Below, piece after piece: positions 1 through 5,601 of a stretch of DNA of 5,787 nt. The stretch spans positions 1 to 5,787 of the forward strand of contig JANYCM010000174.1 in assembly GCA_025360285.1 (NCBI GenBank). Reading direction: 5' to 3'. The notes beneath the pieces were generated by a model that was given only the letters and a program-made list of their open reading frames with translations, was not told the origin of the DNA and made no database searches. A program made the translations under genes and the position numbers. How positions within the stretch are numbered: the stretch's first letter is position 1; the number at the start of each line of letters is the position of its first letter. The stretch comes from Sphingomonadales bacterium (GTDB taxonomy: Bacteria > Pseudomonadota > Alphaproteobacteria > Sphingomonadales > Sphingomonadaceae).

Positions 1-735
1 CGGCGGCGGCGGCGCATCTTCGAAGAAGTTGTACGAAAGCGTCAACAGGATGCTGTGGCTGCGATACTTCGTCGAGGTGGCGAGACCGTTGGTTGTGAAG
101 GTATCAACGCTCGGTACGTTAAAGAAGCGATACTTCACGCCGACATCAACATGCTTGGTGATCGGCTTGTAAACGCCGGCCAGGAACTGCCAGGCGAAAC
201 CGGTGTCGCTGTCGTTCAGGAAAGCCTGACCGAACTTTTGCACCTGAAGCTGGGAATGCTGGACGCGCGCGATACCGGCACCACCGCCGATGAAGCCGCC
301 AACATCGCCGTCCTTACCGCCGAAGTCGAACATGCCATTAGCCATGAACGACAAAACGCGGGCATTACCATCGGCGAGCTGGAAAACCGTGCCCTGGGTG
401 GGGGAGCCGGTCGTGTTGAACAGGCGGATCGCCGGCACGGCTTGTTCGGCCGTGATGGTGTCAAGGTTATTGTCCTTGTAACCCACTTCGAATTCGGCGC
501 GGAACGCCCCGAAATCGTAACCGATGTTGCCACCGACGTCGTAACCGATTTCATAACGGGCGCGCAGGCCCTTCTTCACCGTCGCAGTACCAGCGGCGTT
601 GGTGATATCGAACAGTTCGTTTTCGGCCAGGTTGGGACCGGCTTCAACGCCGATGTACCAAGCCTTGTCTTTGGCCAAGGCCGGTCCTGCGAGCGCTGTG
701 GTAGCGAGCGCTAACGCGGCAACAATTTTGCGCAT
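1..735 (-). CDS. OmpA-type outer membrane beta-barrel protein, C-terminus beyond window
   Basis: This frame is open from an ATG at 735 to the left edge, giving 245 codons without a stop. Residues 1-21 form a classic Sec signal peptide (MRK, then an Ala/Leu-rich core ending in ALA before KDKAW). Residues 22 to about 237 alternate polar and hydrophobic/aromatic residues in short strands separated by polar loops, with a last strand LLTLSYNF, as in eight-stranded OMP_b-brl/OmpA barrels. The visible part ends in APPPP, encoded by a CGG run (minus-strand CCG). This is the start of the Pro-rich linker that in alphaproteobacterial OmpA proteins leads to the peptidoglycan-binding OmpA domain, which would lie outside the window. 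An in-frame ATG at 741 abuts the AAAGGGG Shine-Dalgarno, whereas the ATG at 735 sits 6 nt from it, so I chose 735. Codons are less GC-rich than in the neighbours (many GAA, GGT, GTT), suggesting high expression. The barrel is clear; OmpA rather than a plain porin-like OMP is inferred from the Pro linker. Confidence 0.85.
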   Translation of the reverse strand, partial: MRKIVAALALATTALAGPALAKDKAWYIGVEAGPNLAENELFDITNAAGTATVKKGLRARYEIGYDVGGNIGYDFGAFRAEFEVGYKDNNLDTITAEQAVPAIRLFNTTGSPTQGTVFQLADGNARVLSFMANGMFDFGGKDGDVGGFIGGGAGIARVQHSQLQVQKFGQAFLNDSDTGFAWQFLAGVYKPITKHVDVGVKYRFFNVPSVDTFTTNGLATSTKYRSHSILLTLSYNFFEDAPPPP

Positions 736-741
736 TGTCAT

Positions 742-748
742 CCCCTTT
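742..748 (-). promoter_or_regulatory. Ribosome binding site of the OmpA-type gene
   Basis: AAAGGGG on the minus strand is separated by 6 nt (736-741) from the ATG at 735. The alternative in-frame ATG at 741 directly touches the G run and would be too close to serve as the main start. Confidence 0.65.
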
Positions 749-816
749 CAACTCCAACTCTAATGTCGAACTGCTGTAACGCTCTAACCCAGCCTATCGG
801 ACCGGCGCAAGCAGCG

Positions 817-844
817 AATAGAGATGTATGTTGCACGATGGCAA
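817..844 (-). promoter_or_regulatory. Candidate sigma-70 promoter for the OmpA-type gene
   Basis: On the minus strand, TTGCCA (844-839, five of six matches to TTGACA) is followed after 16 bp by TCTATT (822-817, four of six matches to TATAAT). This would start transcription near 810 and leave a 5' leader of about 75 nt. It is the best -35/-10 pair I found by eye between the DUF2793 stop and the OmpA-type start. The -35 overlaps the inverted repeat at 829-846. The box matches are seen in the sequence; promoter activity is inferred. Confidence 0.35.
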
Positions 845-846
845 CA
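829..846. repeat. Inverted repeat TGTTGC-N6-GCAACA over the promoter candidate
   Basis: This is a perfect 6-bp dyad with a 6-bp spacer (829-834 and 841-846). The right arm is also part of a second short dyad, GCAAC-A-GTTGC, at 841-851, so three alternating arms lie in 23 bp. It overlaps the candidate -35 box of the OmpA-type gene. It could be an operator for a dimeric regulator or a weak RNA hairpin. No T run follows on the minus strand, so it is not a standard terminator. Confidence 0.4.
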
Positions 847-885
847 GTTGCGGGGGGAATAAGCGCGGAACCAACTGCTTGGCCG

Positions 886-1389
886 TTAAAGAATGACGCC
901 CTGATCCCGCAGCGCCGCCAACAAAGCAACCATGACAGCCCGCGCTTCGGTGTCGGCCACCGTACCGCCGGCCGGCGCGGCGACAGCAACCGGCGCCGCG
1001 CCGAGCACGCGCCGCGCGCCAATCCGCAACGCCGAAACCGCCCAGCCATCGTCCGACCAATAGCCGTCAAACACCGAAAACACGCCTTCATCGCCGATCC
1101 AGGCCAGACAACCGCGCACCGGGACCGTGAATGTCCAGCCAAATCCATCAAAAGTCGCAATCGCCGAGGCACGATCAGCCCAGGCGCCGGCCGCCACAAC
1201 GGGTACGATATAGGCCTCGCCCGCCACCGGTGCGGCCGGCGGCGTGCTGACGCCGCGACTCGTCACCGCCAGCTGCAACAGCCGGTCGATCGCCAGCACC
1301 GCCTCATTATGCGTCACTTCCTTCTGTGCCTGGCCCGATGCCAGCAGCGGCAGGCCATGGCGCGAGCTTGTGTTCATCGTCTCAGGCAT
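886..1389 (-). CDS. DUF2793 protein at the end of the GTA cluster
   Basis: This 167-aa protein has the hallmark DUF2793 opening: a short leader, GLPLL at about 13-17, then SGQAQKEVTHNEA at about 19-31 and an IDRLLQ helix. An Ala/Pro segment, GEAYIVP, GAWADRASAIATF and a Trp-rich beta region (GWTFTVP, GCLAWIGD, FDGYWSDDGW) follow. The C-terminus, with an ADTEARAVMVALLAALRDQGVI segment (about 144-166), resembles the conserved end of many alphaproteobacterial phage/GTA tail proteins. It starts 15 bp after the g15 stop, so it is probably co-transcribed with the tail-tip genes. DUF2793 occurs in phage and GTA proteins, including one of the RcGTA head-spike proteins as I recall. The exact role is unknown, and a surface or receptor-binding accessory is an inference. 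Three consecutive ATGs lie at 1395, 1392 and 1389. The Shine-Dalgarno GAGGAG abuts the first and is 6 nt from the third, so 1389 was chosen (starting at 1395 adds two Met). Confidence 0.85.
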   Translation of the reverse strand: MPETMNTSSRHGLPLLASGQAQKEVTHNEAVLAIDRLLQLAVTSRGVSTPPAAPVAGEAYIVPVVAAGAWADRASAIATFDGFGWTFTVPVRGCLAWIGDEGVFSVFDGYWSDDGWAVSALRIGARRVLGAAPVAVAAPAGGTVADTEARAVMVALLAALRDQGVIL

Positions 1390-1395
1390 CATCAT

Positions 1396-1401
1396 CTCCT
1401 C
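1396..1401 (-). promoter_or_regulatory. Ribosome binding site deciding the DUF2793 start
   Basis: GAGGAG on the minus strand is 0, 3 and 6 nt from the three successive ATGs at 1395, 1392 and 1389. Usual spacing favours the last one. Confidence 0.6.
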
Positions 1402-1404
1402 AAT

Positions 1405-3612
1405 TCACGCAAGCCGGATCGTCACCCATGTCGATTCGCCAGGCCCGACCGCCGCGCTGGTCTGGGCAACACCAATCGCCACCTCTGCGCCGCCGCCATC
1501 GGCCAGACGGTCCGCCAGCGGATAGGCAAATTGCGGCGCAGCGGTGCTGATCGTCCGCACCATCCGGCCATCGAGGACCACTGTCACGCGATACGCCTCG
1601 CTTGCTTCACCCAGCGGCGCATCGACAAAATCCGTCCAGCCAAAACCCGCCCGGCTGCGCCGAACCCAGCGGGCGGCAAGGTCATCGCCCTCACGATCGA
1701 TTCGCAGATGTACGGGTGCCAGCGGCCGCAACGCCCGGCCGGTCACCGCCGCCGATACCGCCGGCGTCGCGGCGTCACCGCTGCCAAACGCCCGCGCCCG
1801 CGCCGTCCGTCCGATCATCTCCAGCGCCGGGTCAAAGGCCAGCATCGCCGGCGCGTCGAGCAGCACAAATCGCTCCCTGCTCCCATGACCGAAAATGGCC
1901 GCCTCGGTGCCGCGCTGGCCGCGCAGCAGCTTCGACAACCGAAAGCGCTGCGGCCCGATCGCTTCTGCAACGGCAAATTGCACAATCTCGTCACCAATCA
2001 GCGCCATGTTGCTGCCGGCGAGCACAGACGCTTCGGGACGTCCCTCAAGCCACATCGCCGCGCTCACCAATTCGACATCGACCGACGCAAAACGATCCCA
2101 ACCCGCGCCCGATCCCGGCGGCAAGGCCGTCAGCGCCTGGCCCAGCACAGTGCCGCCTTCGATGCTGCCCAGCGGCGCATAGCTGGTGCCATCGTCCTGG
2201 CTGATGGCGATCCCGGCGCGCCGCCACCCCCCCGCCGCGCCCGCCGCCGCCACCCACAGCCGCGGCCGATCGGGCAGGTCGCCCGGCAGCGGCGGCAGAT
2301 CGAGCAGTTGCAGCATCGTCGGCCCGGCCGCGCTGTCGTCAAAGGCCAGCACCCGGCCACCATCGCTGGCAGCAACCGCCGGCGCCGTGCCAGTGAAACG
2401 CACCAGGTCCAGATTGACGACAAAGCCTTCAAAACGCGCCTCGCGCACCTGCCAGACGTCGCTCTCACCGGCGATGCTGACCAGGCCCCCCGGCCCAACG
2501 CCGACATGCCGCCACGGCAGCCGCAAGGTCATCGTCGATCGCCCCGCCTCGCCCCGCGCCAGAAGCCGGGCGGCGAGCGCCTTGGCCTGGGACGGTGCCA
2601 TCGCGGCTGACACCGCTTTCTGGTCAACAGGGCCGGCGCTGCGACGACGCACCCGTTGCAGGCCGGCCTGAAAATCCCGGCTGGTGTCGTAAAAGCCGAT
2701 TTCCATCGCCGCGGCCTGCAAATCCGGCCCGCTGCGCTTGCGCCGTGCCTTGACGCGCGTCTCGGCCACCCCGGCGGCATCACAATCCGCCGCCGGCACG
2801 GTGGCAACCGCCCCGTCGCCGCCGCGAATGACCAGTCCATCGGTCGTTTCGACACTCGCCCCGATAATCGCCAGTAGCGGCGCAATCGCATCGCTGACAC
2901 TGCCGCTACGCCCCGCGACAAAGCCGGCAAGGGCCGGAAAATCGCCGATGGTGGCAAGGCCGACCCGGTCCGCCGCTGCCGCCACGGCGCGGACGGCCAG
3001 CCCGGCATCAATCGCGTCACCGGCATCGGCGATGATTTCGAAATTCAGATTGGGGATGCGGTTGCCATAATCCGCGAGCGGCAAGTCCTCGAACACCGCA
3101 TAGGCCAGGCCATTATAGGCCGGCGTCCCGTCCGCGCCTTCGGCCGCCGCAATCAATGGATCGACCGCCTGCCCCTCATCGCCCCCATGCAGCCGCATCA
3201 CGATCGGTGTCAGGAACACCCCGTCGCTGCCGCGGATCAGCTTGCCATCGGCCCAGATGCGGCCAACCCCCGCGATAGCCCGGGCCGCCAGCCCGACGGC
3301 AAAGCTGGCGGCATAGCTGTAGGTCGTCGTCGCCGTCCCGCCGCGCTTGCCGCCACCACTGCGCGTGCTGCTTTCCTTGATGCCGCTCGTCCAGATCAGA
3401 TTGCCGGCAGCGCGCATCCGGCCGATAATGATCGGCAGCGGTTCACCATAGGCGGCACTCTGCACCGCCAGATTGCTGATCCGGCCGACCTCACGCCCCG
3501 CACCACCGCCGAACAGCCCCTGATCGACAATGCCGCCCACCGCCGTGCCAATCAGGCCGCCGATCGGCCCGCCAAAAATCCTTCCAACCGTTCCCAGGAT
3601 CAAGGTTGCCAT
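1405..3612 (-). CDS. g15: GTA tail-tip hub protein (g15/'megatron' homologue), short form without TIM barrel
   Basis: This 735-aa protein is the largest of the window. A Gly-rich hydrophobic N-terminus (about 1-38, with repeated GGxxG) is typical of g15. Next comes the conserved tail-hub region: GEPLPIIIGRMRAAGNLIW (about 56-74), a Gly/Ser/Lys loop, TTTYSYAASFAVGLA (95-109), IAGVGRIWADGKLI (113-126), PAYNGLAYAVFEDLPL (164-179) and YGNRIPNLNFEI (182-193). Instead of the roughly 300-residue GTA TIM-barrel domain found next in Rhodobacter-type g15 (about 1300 aa in all), the sequence goes straight to a compact domain (about 200-410). The C-terminal part has the g15 signature ALIGDEIVQF (537-546), RLSKLLRGQRGTEAA (558-572), HGSRERFVLLD (576-586) and a beta-rich end with ARWVRRSRAGFGWTDF (647-662). 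Its start is 3 bp after the g14 stop, with a G7 run 9 nt upstream as a weak ribosome binding site. It probably forms the tail tip that meets the recipient envelope. Confidence 0.9.
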   Translation of the reverse strand: MATLILGTVGRIFGGPIGGLIGTAVGGIVDQGLFGGGAGREVGRISNLAVQSAAYGEPLPIIIGRMRAAGNLIWTSGIKESSTRSGGGKRGGTATTTYSYAASFAVGLAARAIAGVGRIWADGKLIRGSDGVFLTPIVMRLHGGDEGQAVDPLIAAAEGADGTPAYNGLAYAVFEDLPLADYGNRIPNLNFEIIADAGDAIDAGLAVRAVAAAADRVGLATIGDFPALAGFVAGRSGSVSDAIAPLLAIIGASVETTDGLVIRGGDGAVATVPAADCDAAGVAETRVKARRKRSGPDLQAAAMEIGFYDTSRDFQAGLQRVRRRSAGPVDQKAVSAAMAPSQAKALAARLLARGEAGRSTMTLRLPWRHVGVGPGGLVSIAGESDVWQVREARFEGFVVNLDLVRFTGTAPAVAASDGGRVLAFDDSAAGPTMLQLLDLPPLPGDLPDRPRLWVAAAGAAGGWRRAGIAISQDDGTSYAPLGSIEGGTVLGQALTALPPGSGAGWDRFASVDVELVSAAMWLEGRPEASVLAGSNMALIGDEIVQFAVAEAIGPQRFRLSKLLRGQRGTEAAIFGHGSRERFVLLDAPAMLAFDPALEMIGRTARARAFGSGDAATPAVSAAVTGRALRPLAPVHLRIDREGDDLAARWVRRSRAGFGWTDFVDAPLGEASEAYRVTVVLDGRMVRTISTAAPQFAYPLADRLADGGGAEVAIGVAQTSAAVGPGESTWVTIRLA

Positions 3613-3615
3613 CGC

Positions 3616-4029
3616 CTATTGCCCCCCCGCCAGCCGCCAGATCGCCTCGACCACCCAGGCCGGATCGATCGGCCCTTCGACAACGCGGCCCAGCCCGGCA
3701 TGGGCATGGACAACCCCCGCCGGCGTCACGATGGCAAGGTGGCGCTGCGGCGCGGCCGGTGCCAGCACCAGCAGGTCGCCGGGCGCCGCCACCGGCACGC
3801 GCCGCAAGCCGAAATCATCCAGCCTGGCGGCCATGTCGCTATTGTCGCCGGCCAGCGCATAGGCCGGCACGGGTGGCAGTGACCGGGCGCCAGCGTCAAA
3901 GGCGATCAGCGCCAGCCCGACGCAATCCAGCCCCAGGGCAATGCTGCGTCCCTGCGGCCGAAACGGCGCGCCAATGCAGCATCGCGCGGCGGCAACAACA
4001 GTCGCCGCCATCAGAGGAGCGTCCGTCAT
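3616..4029 (-). CDS. g14: GTA NlpC/P60 cell-wall peptidase (g14 homologue)
   Basis: This 137-aa protein belongs to the NlpC/P60 cysteine peptidase superfamily, GTA/phage type (TIGR02219 family). These enzymes cut peptide stems in peptidoglycan and sit at the tail tip to let DNA through the recipient wall. Visible catalytic elements are GLDCVGL with the nucleophile Cys36, HLAIV with the catalytic His97, and VVHAHAGLGRVVE with His108/His110 as candidates for the third, polar residue. FRPQGRS before the Cys is also typical. There is no signal peptide, as expected for a virion part. The frame stays open to an ATG at 4101, but that would overlap the end of g13. The ATG at 4029 has AAAGGA 8 nt upstream and begins at the usual family N-terminus, so it was chosen. 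It follows g13 by 58 bp and precedes g15 by 3 bp. The last codons contain a G7 run that may serve as the g15 ribosome binding site. Confidence 0.9.
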   Translation of the reverse strand: MTDAPLMAATVVAAARCCIGAPFRPQGRSIALGLDCVGLALIAFDAGARSLPPVPAYALAGDNSDMAARLDDFGLRRVPVAAPGDLLVLAPAAPQRHLAIVTPAGVVHAHAGLGRVVEGPIDPAWVVEAIWRLAGGQ

Positions 4030-4037
4030 CGGCGATT

Positions 4038-4043
4038 TCCTTT
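4038..4043 (-). promoter_or_regulatory. Ribosome binding site deciding the g14 start
   Basis: AAAGGA on the minus strand; its AGGA part (4038-4041) is 8 nt from the ATG at 4029. It supports this start over the in-frame ATG at 4101, which lies inside the end of g13. Confidence 0.6.
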
Positions 4044-4056
4044 CATGATGGGGCGC

Positions 4057-4076
4057 AGCCGTTGGTTGAACCGGCT
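4057..4076. repeat. Small inverted repeat between g13 and g14
   Basis: AGCCG (4057-4061) and CGGCT (4072-4076) can form a 5-bp stem with a 10-nt loop in the only intercistronic gap over 20 bp inside the GTA part. No T run follows in the direction of transcription, so it is not a standard terminator. It might affect RNA stability or be chance. Confidence 0.25.
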
Positions 4077-4087
4077 CTCCGGAAGCC

Positions 4088-4942
4088 TCAAAGCCCGCCA
4101 AAGCGAGTCAGCACATCGCTGCCCGGCACATGCGGTTCGCCGCGAAAATTGCGGCCATTGGCGAAGCGAGCCTGGCAGGTGACAAAGCGCTTGTCGCAGC
4201 CTTCGCGCAGTTCGACCGGGTCGCCGATCGCAACCGGCAGCGGTTCATCGATCAACAGCGCGTCATCGTCACTGCCGATGATCCGGCGATCGACCCCGGC
4301 GGCGGCACCGCCGCGCACGCGCAGGCGGCCTTCGACAAAATCATCGGCATTACCAGCCGCGACGCCCGAAATGGTCAGGCTATTGGCGCTGATGCCGGTC
4401 ACGGCGCCGAGACGGCGGCGACCGCGCACATCAACCCGGCAGCGCTGGTCGCCCAGCTCGGCGCGGCATTCGGGCGAATAGCTTTCCACCGCCGTTGCCG
4501 ACAGCGCCGCCGTCGGGCCCAAAAGACTGGCGGTAAAGCCGGAATCAGCGCCGCTGCCGGCCTCGACACTGCCCAGCCGGCCATGCGCCAGCATTTGCGC
4601 GCCGCCATCGGGATTGCGCCAATCAACCATGAACAGCGCGACCGCCGCACCGTCATAACGGCCGATGGCCAGGTCATGTGCGGTGATGGCATCGGCGGAC
4701 AGCGCGCCGGCCACATCCATCGTCCCGACATCGAGCGAATTGGCGTGGACGACGGCCGATGGCGCCATGCCGGGGGCGCTCTCATGGCGCAGGCCGGCAA
4801 TATCCAGCGGCCGGTCATGGGTGGTAAAACCCAGCGCCACGCCATCGGTGCGGATGATCCGCCAGCATAGCGCCAGCATGGTGACATCATCGGCAAGCGC
4901 CGCCCCCAGATTTGGCCCAAGATTTGGCCCAAGATTTGGCAT
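4088..4942 (-). CDS. g13: GTA tail hub protein, DUF2163/phage_BR0599 (g13 homologue)
   Basis: This 284-aa protein shows the family's order of motifs. An N-terminal beta-rich domain (DUF2163) has ALCWRIIRTDGVALGFTTHD (about 25-43), RPLDIAGL, a SLDVGTMDVAGAL segment (69-81), ARYDGAA-type text and FMVDWRNP (104-111). The C-terminal BR0599 domain ends with EGCDKRFVTCQARFANGRNF (247-266), RGEPHVPG and the terminal FGGL. Four cysteines stand in two pairs, Cys159/Cys168 and Cys249/Cys256. Comparable cysteines hold an iron-sulfur cluster in tail-tip hub proteins such as phage lambda gpL, so metal binding is likely but inferred. In the particle it would form the hub between distal tail protein and tip. 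A TTG at 4951 overlaps the g12 stop and touches the Shine-Dalgarno, while the ATG at 4942 is 9 nt from GGGAGGA, so 4942 was chosen. The N-terminus carries a 12-bp tandem repeat giving NLGP repeats. Confidence 0.9.
   Translation of the reverse strand: MPNLGPNLGPNLGAALADDVTMLALCWRIIRTDGVALGFTTHDRPLDIAGLRHESAPGMAPSAVVHANSLDVGTMDVAGALSADAITAHDLAIGRYDGAAVALFMVDWRNPDGGAQMLAHGRLGSVEAGSGADSGFTASLLGPTAALSATAVESYSPECRAELGDQRCRVDVRGRRRLGAVTGISANSLTISGVAAGNADDFVEGRLRVRGGAAAGVDRRIIGSDDDALLIDEPLPVAIGDPVELREGCDKRFVTCQARFANGRNFRGEPHVPGSDVLTRFGGL
4908..4940. repeat. 12-bp tandem repeat, 2.75 copies, at the g13 N-terminus
   Basis: The plus-strand unit AGATTTGGCCCA occurs at 4908-4919 and 4920-4931, with a 9-bp partial copy at 4932-4940. 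Copies are identical. On the coding strand they give Met-Pro followed by Asn-Leu-Gly-Pro repeats right after the start. The unit is a multiple of 3, so gain or loss of a copy keeps the frame and only changes the length of the leader. Confidence 0.9.
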
Positions 4943-4947
4943 CGCGA

Positions 4948-5601
4948 TCAATCCTCCCGAATTTCAACGAGCGGCACCGACGGCAATTCGCCCGACCGCC
5001 AGCCGGCGATCGACGCATCGATGCGATCGGCGGCAAAGCGCACCGGCACATCGAACGCAAATCCGGCGGTGACCACCGCGCCCGCGACAGGTGCCGTGTC
5101 GAAATCGATATTGCCGGCCTCGGCCAGGCGCCAGCCATGGGTTTGCACCAGCCCATTGATGGCGACCATCACGCTGCCCGCCACCGGCCGGGTGATCCGC
5201 CGCGTCTGTCGATCGCCGGCATCGCCCGAAAGCGGATCGCCATAATGTTTGACCAGCGCAAAGCGCGTCGTGCCGCCATCACCCACCCCCAGCCATTGAT
5301 CGCTGGCGGCGATCGCCGTCGCCGGCGCGTCAGGCGCAACCGAGCTGCGATCGAGCGGATCGCTGAAGCGAAAGCCATGCGCCTGGCCGCGCCGCGCCCG
5401 GAAAAAGGCAATCAGGGTCGCCAGATCGGCCTCGGAGCGGATGCCGACCCCGGCGTCATAATGGACCCGAGCATCGCTCCATTGGCTGTTACGCTGTTCA
5501 TGGCCCGATCCGGTGATGACCACCTGGGTTGAAAATTCCGGGCCGCCGGCCGCGCCATAGCCAAGCTGCAATGGAAACAGCACATCATGAAAGCCTGCCA
5601 C
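4948..5601 (-). CDS. g12: GTA distal tail protein, DUF2460/TIGR02217 (g12 homologue)
   Basis: From the chosen GTG this is 217 aa, close to the usual 205-215 of the family. The N-terminus GFHDVLFPLQLGYGAAGGPE (3-22) is the family signature, followed by TGSGHEQRNSQWSDARVHYD (30-49), AFFRARRGQAHGFRFSDPLD (65-84) and, near the end, FDVPVRFAAD (183-192). Distal tail proteins form a ring joining the tail tube to the baseplate hub. The start is a GTG with GGGGAGG 5 nt upstream, exactly where homologues begin; translation gives Met-Ala-Gly-Phe-His. However, the same frame stays open upstream through an ATG at 5715 to the window edge, so a longer or fused protein is possible (see the entry for 5602-5787). 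The stop is 5 bp before the g13 ATG. Family assignment is confident; the start is less so. Confidence 0.88.
   Translation of the reverse strand: MAGFHDVLFPLQLGYGAAGGPEFSTQVVITGSGHEQRNSQWSDARVHYDAGVGIRSEADLATLIAFFRARRGQAHGFRFSDPLDRSSVAPDAPATAIAASDQWLGVGDGGTTRFALVKHYGDPLSGDAGDRQTRRITRPVAGSVMVAINGLVQTHGWRLAEAGNIDFDTAPVAGAVVTAGFAFDVPVRFAADRIDASIAGWRSGELPSVPLVEIRED
4952..4958 (-). promoter_or_regulatory. Ribosome binding site deciding the g13 start
   Basis: GGGAGGA on the minus strand lies inside the last codons of g12. It directly touches the TTG at 4951 but is 9 nt from the ATG at 4942, favouring the ATG. Confidence 0.6.

Noticed and set aside
1..12. CGG trinucleotide repeat at the left edge
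   Set aside because: It is simply the codon run for the proline linker typical of OmpA-type proteins, cut by the window edge.
55..714. Plus-strand open frame of 219 codons opposite the OmpA-type gene
   Set aside because: The minus strand encodes a signal peptide, barrel and Pro linker with a good ribosome binding site. The plus frame has no comparable support.
742..885. Possible rho-independent terminator at the end of the GTA cluster
   Set aside because: Only a 4-bp stem (CCAA/TTGG at 870-881) and the TGTTGC dyad are present, and neither is followed by a T run on the minus strand.
763..2610. Plus-strand open frame of 615 codons antisense to the DUF2793 gene and g15
   Set aside because: The peptide is very rich in Arg, Gln, His and Pro with no recognisable motif, as expected for the antisense of a GC-rich gene. 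The minus-strand genes have clear family signatures and Shine-Dalgarno sites.
3622..3628. Run of seven identical bases at the g14 end (similar run at 2227-2233 in g15) as a programmed frameshift site
   Set aside because: Both frames are intact without any shift, and single-base runs of this length are common in GC-rich coding sequence. At 3622-3628 it is better read as part of a weak ribosome binding site for g15.
4130..4870. Plus-strand open frame of 246 codons opposite g13
   Set aside because: Composition is shadow-like (Ala, Arg, Gln, Asp) and it lies wholly within the antisense of a confidently assigned gene.
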